Origin: Bacteroidetes bacterium OLB12
GTDB lineage: Bacteria; Bacteroidota; Bacteroidia; Cytophagales; Cyclobacteriaceae
Direction of reading: 5' to 3'
NCBI GenBank assembly: GCA_001567185.1
Contig: LNFR01000070.1
Location: forward strand, 1 to 64,000
Length of the DNA: 64,000 nucleotides
A program made the translations under genes and the position numbers. The notes beneath the pieces were generated by a model, which was given only the letters and a program-made list of their open reading frames with translations, ran no database searches and had not been told where the DNA came from. This document shows, one piece after another, positions 55,101-62,960 of this stretch (position 1 is its first letter; every line of letters begins with the position of its first letter).

Positions 55101-55877
55101 ATGGCACAAACCATTACACTTACCACAGGAAAAAAAATTTACTTCGCCTCCGATTTTCACCTGGGTGTGCCCGATGCGGCCAGTAGCATGGCCCGCGAAA
55201 AAAGAATTGTTGCCTGGCTTTCGAAGATTGAACACGATGCAGCGGCCATCTACCTGATGGGCGACATCTTTGATTTCTGGTTTGAATATAAACACGCCAT
55301 ACCCAAAGGATTTGTTCGTTTACAGGGCAAACTTGCTTCGTTGTGTGATGCAGGAATTCCGGTTTATTTTTTTACAGGCAACCACGACATGTGGATGTTT
55401 GACTACTTCAAAAAAGAATTGGGTGTAACCATCTATCGCAAGCCGATAGAACTGCAAATCAATACCCATACATTTCTGATTGGGCATGGCGATGGCCTGG
55501 GCCCGGGCGATGGGAGCTATAAAATCCTGAAGAAATTCTTTGATAGTAAAGTTTGCCAATGGCTGTTTGCGCGCATCCATCCCAATGCGGGTATTGGTAT
55601 TGCCAACTACTGGAGCCGGCAGAGCCGGATCAGCAATAACAAAAAAGGAGAAACGTTTGTAAGTGAAGAGCAGGAGTTTCTGCTTACATATTGTAAAGAG
55701 GTGGAACAAACCACACATCATGATTTTTATATTTTTGGGCATCGGCACTTACCGCTCGATCTGAAGGTGAGTGACACGAGTCGGTATATAAACCTGGGCG
55801 AGTGGGTACACTTTGATACCTATGCCGAATATGATGGTGTAACAGTACACTTAAAAAAATTTGAACTTCAGCAATGA
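55101..55877 (+). CDS. lpxH: UDP-2,3-diacylglucosamine diphosphatase-like metallophosphatase
   Basis: Calcineurin-like phosphoesterase with all metal-binding blocks: FASDFHLGVP, YLMGDIFDFWFEYKH, FFTGNHDMWMFDY, LIGHGDGLGPGD and IFGHRHLPLDL. This pattern fits LpxH, which makes lipid X in lipid A synthesis. I chose the ATG at 55101 (AQTITLTTGKK) because the upstream ATG at 55077 adds only a hydrophobic stretch outside the conserved family. It overlaps the next gene by four bases. Confidence 0.9.
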   Translation: MAQTITLTTGKKIYFASDFHLGVPDAASSMAREKRIVAWLSKIEHDAAAIYLMGDIFDFWFEYKHAIPKGFVRLQGKLASLCDAGIPVYFFTGNHDMWMFDYFKKELGVTIYRKPIELQINTHTFLIGHGDGLGPGDGSYKILKKFFDSKVCQWLFARIHPNAGIGIANYWSRQSRISNNKKGETFVSEEQEFLLTYCKEVEQTTHHDFYIFGHRHLPLDLKVSDTSRYINLGEWVHFDTYAEYDGVTVHLKKFELQQ

Positions 55878-56665
55878 CGCGAATACTATTTATTGCTTTT
55901 TTGTTTGTGCCATTAGTTGCTCACCCACAAAAAGATTTCGTCAAACTAAAATCGTGGAAGGCTAAAAAGACAGAACGGATCACGGTGGATCGCCTCGGAA
56001 ATTTTTTGCTCATCGAAAAATCAGGTCGCATCATAAGATACAACCCCGATGGAAAAAAAATTGCAACCTCTAAAAAGCAACCTTATACCTTAATAGAGCC
56101 CTGGTTTCAACCAACCATCTTTGTTTATGATCGCACGCGGCAACAATACAATTTACTAGATCGAAATTTTGAAACCAATTCAACGCACCATGTTGATGCT
56201 GCCTGGGCCATCGAGCCCTGGCTGGTTTGTCCAACACACGATAATCGCTTGTGGATTCTGGATCGGGCTGATTGGTCGCTAAAAAAAGTACAACCTACCA
56301 CCAACCAGGTTATACAGGAGTTTAACCTGCCCGTGGAAGTTTCCGATAAAGCAGATTTTATTTACCTGCGCGAGTACCTGAATCTCATTTTCTTGCTGGA
56401 TAAAAACGCAGGCATCCTTATCCTCAATCATCTGGGGCAACTCATTGAACGGATTGAAGTTCCGGACCTAAAGGGTTTCTACTTTTTTGGTGATGAAATG
56501 TATTTCGTTCAGAATAATAACCTAAAATATTTTAACCTGCTTACCTCACAATGGCGCGCACATGCTATTCCGGCCAATAGTGTTCAGGCTATTATTACCG
56601 ATGAACGGTTGATTACCTTCTCGCCTGATAAGGAAGCAACGCTATATAAATACACACTCGAATAG
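55874..56665 (+). CDS. Exported beta-propeller-like protein of unknown function
   Basis: Signal peptide (ends LVAHPQ) followed by about 240 residues with repeated short beta segments of NHL/propeller type (ITVDRLGNFLLIEKSGRIIR, IFVYDRTRQQYNLLDRNFET, LIFLLDKNAGILILNHLGQL). No catalytic residues are evident. It is translationally coupled to lpxH (ATGA overlap). Found in related genomes, I believe, next to lpxH but this is memory and unchecked. Confidence 0.75.
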   Translation: MTRILFIAFLFVPLVAHPQKDFVKLKSWKAKKTERITVDRLGNFLLIEKSGRIIRYNPDGKKIATSKKQPYTLIEPWFQPTIFVYDRTRQQYNLLDRNFETNSTHHVDAAWAIEPWLVCPTHDNRLWILDRADWSLKKVQPTTNQVIQEFNLPVEVSDKADFIYLREYLNLIFLLDKNAGILILNHLGQLIERIEVPDLKGFYFFGDEMYFVQNNNLKYFNLLTSQWRAHAIPANSVQAIITDERLITFSPDKEATLYKYTLE

Positions 56666-56799
56666 GTTTTTAACTGTGTTCATTTTTGAACATATTTGTA
56701 CGCCTAAGCACAAACCGAACTATTAAAACCGGTATTTCGCGCTAAAAATGCGCTGGCACAATTTTTCCTTTACTGAATAAACATTTAAACCTAATTACT

Positions 56800-58164
56800 G
56801 TGAACGAAGGCAAAATCCTGATGATTGATGACGATGAGGATGTTTTACTGGCAGCCAAAATGCTGCTGAAAAAATCCAATCACCAGGTAATCATTGAAAA
56901 AAATCCGAACAAGATACCCTTCCTGCTGAACAACGATACCTACGATGTAATTCTGCTGGATATGAATTTCAGCAAGGATACCACCAGTGGTAAAGAAGGC
57001 TTCGAGTGGCTTAAACAAATTAAAGAGCGCGACCCCAATGCCGTAGTCATCATGATTACCGCTTTTGGCGATGTGGAAATGGCCGTGCGTGCATTAAAGG
57101 AAGGCGCTACCGATTTTATTCTTAAACCCTGGCAAAATGAAAAACTGGTAGCTACTATATCAACCGCTATTAAGTTAAAGAAATCGTACAACGAGGTCGA
57201 TAAGCTGCGCAAAGCCAAGCAAATGCTGGAAGAACAAATCAGCCAGCCTTTCAGGGATATTATTGGCCAAAGCAATGCATTAAAAGAAGTGTTTGGTCTG
57301 ATTGATAAAGTAGCCAAGACCGATGCCAACGTGTTGATATTAGGTGAAAACGGAACCGGAAAAGAATTGGTGGCCCGTGCTATTCATCAAAAATCTATGC
57401 GTAAAGACAATTCGTTTGTAGCGGTTGACATGGGTGCGATTACGGAGACCTTGTTTGAAAGCGAATTGTTTGGTCATAAGAAAGGTGCTTTTACCGATGC
57501 GCGCGAAGACCGCCCCGGGCGGTTTGAATTAGCCAATGGCGGAACCTTGTTTCTGGATGAGATTGGGAACCTGAGTATGGCATTGCAAAGTAAATTACTC
57601 AGTGCTTTGCAATCGCGGCAAATTACGCGGGTGGGCAGCAACCAACCCATTGAGGTAGATATCCGATTGATCTGCGCCACCAATATGCCTTTGCATCAAA
57701 TGGTGCAGGAAGGAAAATTCCGGCAGGATTTGCTATACAGAATCAATACAGTTGAAATTACCATTCCACCATTGAGCGATCGCATCGATGATATACCGCT
57801 ACTGGCCAATCATTTCCTGAATCATTACGCTAAAAAGTATCGCAAGGAAGTACACACCATTGCTGCGGATGCCATGAATAAATTGAAAAAATATCCCTGG
57901 CCTGGTAATGTGCGCGAATTACAACATGCCATTGAGCGTGCCGTTATTATGGCAGATTCGTCAACCCTTCAGGAAAGTGATTTTCTTTTTAGTAGGAAAA
58001 GTGCCAATGATATTGCCTCCGATACACTAAACCTGGACGAAGTAGAAAAAGCTGCAGTAGTAAAAGCAATTCAACTCCACAACGGAAACATTTCTAAAGC
58101 TGCGGAAGAATTAGGCCTGACACGCGCCTCGCTGTACCGTAGAATGGAAAAGTATGGACTCTAA
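56800..58164 (+). CDS. Sigma-54-dependent response regulator (NtrC family)
   Basis: Receiver domain with the phosphorylation site D54 in VILLDMNFSKD, an AAA+ domain with Walker A LGENGTGKELVARAI, the sigma-54 contact loop GAFTDA and Walker B GGTLFLDEIGN, and a C-terminal Fis-type helix-turn-helix (NISKAAEELGLTRASLYRRM). It activates transcription from sigma-54 promoters after phosphorylation by the kinase encoded next. Start is GTG at 56800. Its stop overlaps the kinase start by 11 bases. Confidence 0.95.
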   Translation: MNEGKILMIDDDEDVLLAAKMLLKKSNHQVIIEKNPNKIPFLLNNDTYDVILLDMNFSKDTTSGKEGFEWLKQIKERDPNAVVIMITAFGDVEMAVRALKEGATDFILKPWQNEKLVATISTAIKLKKSYNEVDKLRKAKQMLEEQISQPFRDIIGQSNALKEVFGLIDKVAKTDANVLILGENGTGKELVARAIHQKSMRKDNSFVAVDMGAITETLFESELFGHKKGAFTDAREDRPGRFELANGGTLFLDEIGNLSMALQSKLLSALQSRQITRVGSNQPIEVDIRLICATNMPLHQMVQEGKFRQDLLYRINTVEITIPPLSDRIDDIPLLANHFLNHYAKKYRKEVHTIAADAMNKLKKYPWPGNVRELQHAIERAVIMADSSTLQESDFLFSRKSANDIASDTLNLDEVEKAAVVKAIQLHNGNISKAAEELGLTRASLYRRMEKYGL

Positions 58165-59505
58165 GAAGCACTCACCACTCGTTACCCGTATTGCAATATT
58201 GGTAGCCACCATCGTGATGTTTGCTTTTTTAGTTTCGGCTAATAACCGGAGCTACATCCTGATATTGGCCCTGTTGGGGGCTATTATCTTTCAGGTAAAA
58301 TTACTTTTGAAAGAAGTGGAGGGGCACGATGTACCCCTCGGTTCTATTTTTGATTCCATTCGGTTTGATGAAATTACACAAACTTTTAAATCCGATACCA
58401 ATTCTGATACGGTTCAAAAATTGCAGGGCGAACTGAATGATGCATTAACCAAACTGAAACAGGCACGCAAAGAAAAAGATTCAGAATACCAGTCTTCAAA
58501 AACATTGTACAGCACGTGGGCATCGGCTTGCTCACCTTTAAGCGCGATGGCTCCATTCAGATTATGAACAGTGCTGCCAAACGATTGTTGCGTATTAACA
58601 AAGCCGATCGCCTGGAAGACTTAAAGGTGGTGAGCGAATCGCTGGTAGATACTTTTACAAAACTGAAAACCGGTGGCCGCGAGTTGCTGCAGTTAAAGTT
58701 TGGAGATGAAACCATACAACTATCGGTGTTTGCGATTGAACTTACTTTGCGCGATGAGGAAGTGAAACTCATTTCGATGAACAACATTCAGAGCGAACTG
58801 GAAGAAAAAGAAATGGAAGCCTGGCAAAACCTGGTACGCGTGCTTACCCACGAGATAATGAATTCGGTTACGCCCATTTCGTCTTTGGCCGGTATTGTGG
58901 AAGAAGATTTGAAACACCGCATCGACCGGCCCACGGATTCAGAGTTAAAAAAAGAAGAGCTGGAAGATATGTACCTGTCGTTGCAAACCATCAGCAAGCG
59001 TAGCGCAGGACTTATTAAATTTGTAAAAGAATTTCGCAACCTCACCCACATTCCCAAACCCAAACTGGCTGAAGTAAACGTAAAAGAATTGTTGGACGAA
59101 CTGGCGCAACTTCACAAAAAAAGAACTGGCCGACAACCAAATCTCAATTTCCGTTTCCGTAACTCCTGAAAATCTTTTTGTATTAGCAGACAAAACAATG
59201 ATTGAGCAGGTGATCATTAACCTGATTAAAAATGCCATCCAGGCATTTGATGAACAACCCACCCGGCAAATTGAACTTACCGGCTATACCAATAAAAAGG
59301 CCGCACAATCATCTCTGTAAAAGATAACGGCTCGGGTATTGACAGCGAGGCTCTGGAAAAAATCTTTATCCCCTTCTACTCTACCAAAAAAACCGGCTCG
59401 GGCATTGGGCTGAGTTTATCCAAACAGATTATGCGGCAGCACGAAGGCAACATTACCGTGAAATCCGAATTGAACAAAGGAACAGAGTTTTTGCTGCGGT
59501 TTTAA
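58154..59505 (+). CDS. NtrY/NtrB-like sensor histidine kinase (three frameshifts)
   Basis: Two hydrophobic helices at the N-terminus (about 10-50), a PAS-like domain (VGIGLLTFKRDGSIQIMNSA), the HisKA segment LVRVLTHEIMNSVTPISSLAG with the phosphohistidine, and an ATPase domain with VIINLIKNAIQAFDEQ, KDNGSGIDSEALEKIFIPFY and GSGIGLSLSKQIM. Single-base errors interrupt the frame: a missing G at about 58507 (restores TLVQHVGIGL), an extra A in the run 59116-59122 (restores LHKKELADNQIS), and a missing G at about 59299 (restores NKKGRTIISVKDN). Corrected length is about 450 residues, ending ELNKGTEFLLRF. Cognate partner of the NtrC-type regulator. Confidence 0.88.
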
Positions 59506-59562
59506 GTACCGAACCGCCAACACCCATCGGCCAAGCGGTGTTTAAATATCTAAAAGATTGCT

Positions 59563-59570
59563 TAGCTTTG
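59563..59570 (+). promoter_or_regulatory. Promoter -7 box of acpP
   Basis: Exact TAGCTTTG, 18 bases before the acpP ATG. A weak hairpin AACACC...GGTGTT lies just upstream (59519-59542), after the kinase stop. Confidence 0.6.
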
Positions 59571-59588
59571 GTTCTATAAACAGCCTTT

Positions 59589-59828
59589 ATGCCAGACGTT
59601 CAAAAAAAGGTACACGCCATTCTGAAAGAAAAATTAGGTATCCCCGATTCTGAAATTACTCCTGAAGCCAGCTTTGTAAAAGATTTGGGTATTGATTCAT
59701 TGGATTATGCCGAACTGGTAATGGAGTTTGAGCAAACGTTCGATATCAAAATTCCCGATGACGATGCCGAGAAGATGCAAACTATCGGGCAGGCTGTGCA
59801 ATACATTGAAAGTAAACTACCCAAATAG
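59589..59828 (+). CDS. acpP: Acyl carrier protein
   Basis: A 79-residue acidic four-helix protein with the phosphopantetheine site S37 in DLGIDSLDYAELVMEFEQTF. It carries acyl chains in fatty acid and lipid synthesis. It is isolated here; the fab cluster that often surrounds acpP is absent. Only three bases separate its end from the convergent gene. Confidence 0.95.
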   Translation: MPDVQKKVHAILKEKLGIPDSEITPEASFVKDLGIDSLDYAELVMEFEQTFDIKIPDDDAEKMQTIGQAVQYIESKLPK

Positions 59829-59831
59829 TCT

Positions 59832-60182
59832 TTACTTCAAAATGGTACCAGGCTCCAACTGGTAATAGCTACCAAAGCGTTTCATCTTCGTTGCCAAATC
59901 CGGCAGGAATGGCCGCGGGTCCTTTAGATTTGTCAAAGGCGCTATTTGCCAACTGCCGGTAGTTTCATTCCAGAAAACCACAAATTTCTCCAGCGAAAGC
60001 ATCAGCACATCCATTTCATAAATTTCTTCGCCCTCACTATCGTGTAAGCCGGTAAACTGCAGCAGAATATGATCGCGTTTCACCAACTCACCCTTACTGC
60101 AGTCAATGCTATTCAAGCGCATCAGCAACTTATTTTCCTTATCCCAGGCTTTAAATTTTATTTTACGCGGCTTAAAATCCAT
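59832..60182 (-). CDS. Conserved protein with YopX-like features
   Basis: From the ATG at 60182 the product starts with DFKPRKIKFKAWDKENKLLM and continues ILLQFTGLHDSEGEEIYEMD, a pattern close to the YopX family (R-x-I-K-F-R-A-W-D, T-G-L-x-D-x-x-G-x-E-I-Y-E-x-D). YopX proteins are mostly phage-associated and of unknown function, but the gene here sits in ordinary chromosomal context. I reject the longer version starting at 60263 because it overlaps the lipid-kinase-family start region. Weak TAACTTTA lies five bases before the ATG. Confidence 0.7.
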   Translation of the reverse strand: MDFKPRKIKFKAWDKENKLLMRLNSIDCSKGELVKRDHILLQFTGLHDSEGEEIYEMDVLMLSLEKFVVFWNETTGSWQIAPLTNLKDPRPFLPDLATKMKRFGSYYQLEPGTILK

Positions 60183-60193
60183 AAACGTAAAGT

Positions 60194-60201
60194 TACCTTT
60201 G
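60194..60201 (+). promoter_or_regulatory. Promoter -7 box of the lipid-kinase-family gene (leaderless arrangement)
   Basis: Exact TACCTTTG followed by TTT and the ATG at 60205, the same spacing as at nuoA. It lies between the two divergent genes and supports the start at 60205 over the upstream candidates at 60106 onward. Confidence 0.65.
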
Positions 60202-60204
60202 TTT

Positions 60205-61119
60205 ATGACTTTGCCCACCGGAAATAAGAAGGTATTATTCATCATTAACAAATATTCGGGCACTGGTTACAACCCATCGGTGGAAGGTCGGTTGCTTTCG
60301 TTTTGTGAAGAAGTCGGCCTGGAGGCCCATCTTGAATTTACAAAAGACCGTGGGCATGCTACCCGGCTGGCATCGCAGGCATCGCAGGAAAAAAAATTTG
60401 AAGTGGTTTTTGCTATGGGTGGCGATGGTACCGTAAACGAAGTTGCCAGGGGTGTGGTAAACACCCAACAGATTATGGGTATTATCCCGAAAGGTTCGGG
60501 CAACGGACTGGCGCGCCACCTCGGTATTCCACTCGATTTCAAAAAATGTTTACAATACATTGCTTCCTCGCATGTAATTGCGATGGATTCGTTCACCGTT
60601 AATAATCATCTCTCTATCAATGTTTCGGGTTTTGGCTTTGACGGCCACATTGCCGGGCTATTTGGTAAGAATGGTAAACGCGGGCTGGCCAATTACACCC
60701 GGTTGGTTATACAGGAGTTTATGAAGTATGCAGAATTTGGTGGTGAAATAAATATAGATGGCAGTTCTATTTATGAAAATACGTTTGTGATCGCCCTCGC
60801 CAATTCATCGCAGTTTGGTAACAATGCCCGCATTGCACCTTCTGCTTCCGTATGTGATGGTGAGCTGGACATCAGCCTTGTAAAGAAAGTGCCCTTTATT
60901 AAAGCACCTGCCTTTGCCTATCGCATGTTTACCGGTACCCTGGGGCAATCCAACTTTGTTAAACTAATAAAAGGCAGAGAAATCGGGTTGAGATTTTCTA
61001 ACCCTGTTGCCTATCATGTAGATGGTGAAGCCATGCAACCGGAAAGTCAGTTTACAATTAAAATCAATCCTGGCTCCATCCGTTTATTGATTCCACCCGG
61101 CCTTATAAAGAAAATTTAA
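60205..61119 (+). CDS. Diacylglycerol/sphingosine kinase-family lipid kinase (YegS/DgkB-like)
   Basis: Lipid kinase catalytic fold of the DAGK type: KKVLFIINKYSGTG at the N-terminus, the ATP-binding block VVFAMGGDGTVNEVARG, and IIPKGSGNGLARHLGIP. C-terminal domain with YHVDGEAMQPESQF, typical of bacterial YegS-like kinases. It phosphorylates a lipid alcohol at the inner membrane; the natural lipid is unknown. The start at 60205 is preferred because of the promoter box; the longer form adds 33 residues of unlikely sequence. Confidence 0.88.
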   Translation: MTLPTGNKKVLFIINKYSGTGYNPSVEGRLLSFCEEVGLEAHLEFTKDRGHATRLASQASQEKKFEVVFAMGGDGTVNEVARGVVNTQQIMGIIPKGSGNGLARHLGIPLDFKKCLQYIASSHVIAMDSFTVNNHLSINVSGFGFDGHIAGLFGKNGKRGLANYTRLVIQEFMKYAEFGGEINIDGSSIYENTFVIALANSSQFGNNARIAPSASVCDGELDISLVKKVPFIKAPAFAYRMFTGTLGQSNFVKLIKGREIGLRFSNPVAYHVDGEAMQPESQFTIKINPGSIRLLIPPGLIKKI

Positions 61120-61192
61120 GATAATTGTTCAGTTTCGGATACCCCATTGAACTGAATAACCCGTATAAGCATTTGTTTAAACCCAATACACT

Positions 61193-62320
61193 ATGCAAAA
61201 AATAATTACTGTTTGTTTACTGGTATGGAGTATTTCTTCCACAGCCCAGCAACTCACCACTCCGCCCAGTGGCGCCAATCAAAAAGCTAAGGTAACGCAG
61301 TTTATCGGGCCCGTGGAAATTTCAATTGCTTATAGCAGCCCGGATGTACACGGCCCGAATGGTGAAGATCGCACCGGAAAAATCTGGGGCGAAGTAGCTC
61401 ATTTCGGTTTTATCGATCAGGGATTTGGTACATCCAAAGCTGCACCCTGGCGTGCAGGTGCAAATGAAAATACTGTGTTCACCGTATCGCACGATGTAAA
61501 GATTGAAGGCAAAGAATTGAAAGCCGGCACATATGGTTTGTTTCTGGCTGTTGCGAAAGATGGTCCTTACACGTGGATATTCTCTAAAAATTCATCCAGT
61601 TGGGGAAGTTATTTTTACGATCCTAAGGAAGATGCATTGCGGGTGGACGTAACACCCCAGGAAGCTCCGCACAAAGAATGGCTCACGTTTGGATTTGATG
61701 ATCGTTTGCCTTCCTCCGCCAAAGCATACCTGCACTGGGAGAAGAAAAGGATTCCGTTTACAATAGAAGTTTCCAACATCAACGAAGTTTACGTTTCTAA
61801 CATGCGCGAGGACCTGCGAAGTTCCGTTGGTTTTAAACAGGAGAACTGGTTAACTGCTGCACAGTTTTGCGCCCAAAATAAAATCAACCTGCAAGAAGCC
61901 CTAACCTGGGTAGATCAATCCGTAAGCAATCCATTATTGGTGTTGAAAAATTTTAACACCTGGCAAACACGGGCACTGATATACCAGGCCATGGGTAAAA
62001 CAACAGAAGCAAACGCACAAATGGATAAAGCCATTAAAGACCCGAGTGCAACTGTACAGAATATTCATATGTATGGCAGAACATTGCTAAACAGCGGGCA
62101 AAGTGAAAAAGCATTGGAAGTATTTAAGTACAATGCCCAGAAAAATCCGCAAGACAAGTTTACACCCAACGTAGGGCTGGCCCGTGGCTACTCTGCAGTT
62201 GGCGATAAAAAGAACGCTATTAAATACTGGGAGCTTGCCCTGAAAAATTTACCCGAAAATCAAAAGCAGTTTTTACCACAGTACGAGGCGGAGGTGAAAA
62301 AACTGAAAGAAGGAAAATAA
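61193..62320 (+). CDS. DUF2911 domain protein with C-terminal TPR
   Basis: Signal peptide (ends STAQ), a DUF2911 domain (about 25-190: TQFIGPVEISIAYSSPDVHG, APWRAGANENTVFTVSHDVK, YGLFLAVAKDGPYTWIFSK) and a helical TPR-like tail (about 230-375). The domain is common in Bacteroidota and has unknown function. Exported to the periplasm or beyond. Single gene; a hairpin lies after its stop. Confidence 0.88.
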   Translation: MQKIITVCLLVWSISSTAQQLTTPPSGANQKAKVTQFIGPVEISIAYSSPDVHGPNGEDRTGKIWGEVAHFGFIDQGFGTSKAAPWRAGANENTVFTVSHDVKIEGKELKAGTYGLFLAVAKDGPYTWIFSKNSSSWGSYFYDPKEDALRVDVTPQEAPHKEWLTFGFDDRLPSSAKAYLHWEKKRIPFTIEVSNINEVYVSNMREDLRSSVGFKQENWLTAAQFCAQNKINLQEALTWVDQSVSNPLLVLKNFNTWQTRALIYQAMGKTTEANAQMDKAIKDPSATVQNIHMYGRTLLNSGQSEKALEVFKYNAQKNPQDKFTPNVGLARGYSAVGDKKNAIKYWELALKNLPENQKQFLPQYEAEVKKLKEGK

Positions 62321-62339
62321 TCTAAAGGGTATACAGGTT

Positions 62340-62384
62340 GTGTTTCTATGTATGTTAAAATTTCTTATCAACACATAGAAACAC
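62340..62384. terminator. Hairpin after the DUF2911 gene
   Basis: GTGTTTCTATGT (62340-62351) pairs perfectly with ACATAGAAACAC (62373-62384) around a 21-base loop. No T run follows, so it may be a stability element or an incomplete terminator. Confidence 0.45.
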
Positions 62385-62450
62385 AGCCATAACCCGGCAA
62401 GAAAGAACTCAGGGTTTTCAAAATTAATACGCAACTTCAACCCTTAAGCT

Positions 62451-62894
62451 ATGATAACCCAAACTCTGGCAACACTCATCACACGCGATCTTCAGAAGTT
62501 AAAAGCAGAGCTTGAACTTTACCAGCACGAAGCCAACATCTGGAAGGTGGATAAAAACATTGCCAACACAGCCGGCAACCTTTGCCTGCACCTGGTGGGC
62601 AACCTCAATGCCTACATTGGTGCCACACTTGGAAATACCGGTTATGTGCGCGACCGCGATGCAGAATTTGCACTGAAAAATATTCCACGTTCGGAGCTAA
62701 TTCAAAAAATTGAAGCTACCATCAACATGGTTCAACAAATTTTGCCCAGCCTGGATGAAAAAAAATTAACCGAAGAGTACCCGTTATTAGTTCTGAAAGA
62801 AAAGACCTCCACAGAATATTTTCTGGTACATTTAGCCGTTCACTTAGGTTATCATCTGGGGCAGGTGAATTATCACCGCAGACTTCTGGATTAG
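62451..62894 (+). CDS. DinB-like protein of the DUF1572 type
   Basis: A 147-residue four-helix protein with the DinB histidines: NLCLHLVGNLNAYIG (first) and VHLAVHLGYHLGQVNYHRRL (second and third), which form the metal site. This arrangement is DUF1572. Likely a metal-dependent small-molecule transferase or thiol-dependent enzyme; function unknown. Confidence 0.85.
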   Translation: MITQTLATLITRDLQKLKAELELYQHEANIWKVDKNIANTAGNLCLHLVGNLNAYIGATLGNTGYVRDRDAEFALKNIPRSELIQKIEATINMVQQILPSLDEKKLTEEYPLLVLKEKTSTEYFLVHLAVHLGYHLGQVNYHRRLLD

Positions 62895-62907
62895 TCTGTC
62901 ATCCCTA

Positions 62908-62939
62908 TTGTTATACTTTCGCATTAAATAATATCTTTA
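62908..62939 (+). promoter_or_regulatory. Promoter of ilvE (TTG-N21-TATCTTTA)
   Basis: TTG at 62908-62910 is 21 bases before TATCTTTA (62932-62939), one mismatch from TAnnTTTG. The ATG follows 21 bases later. Confidence 0.5.
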
Positions 62940-62960
62940 CTGACAAAAATTTGAACCCCT

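Noticed and set aside
60106..60204. Longer N-terminus of the lipid kinase
   Set aside because: It overlaps the divergent YopX-like gene and contains the TACCTTTG box; the family N-terminus begins at 60205.
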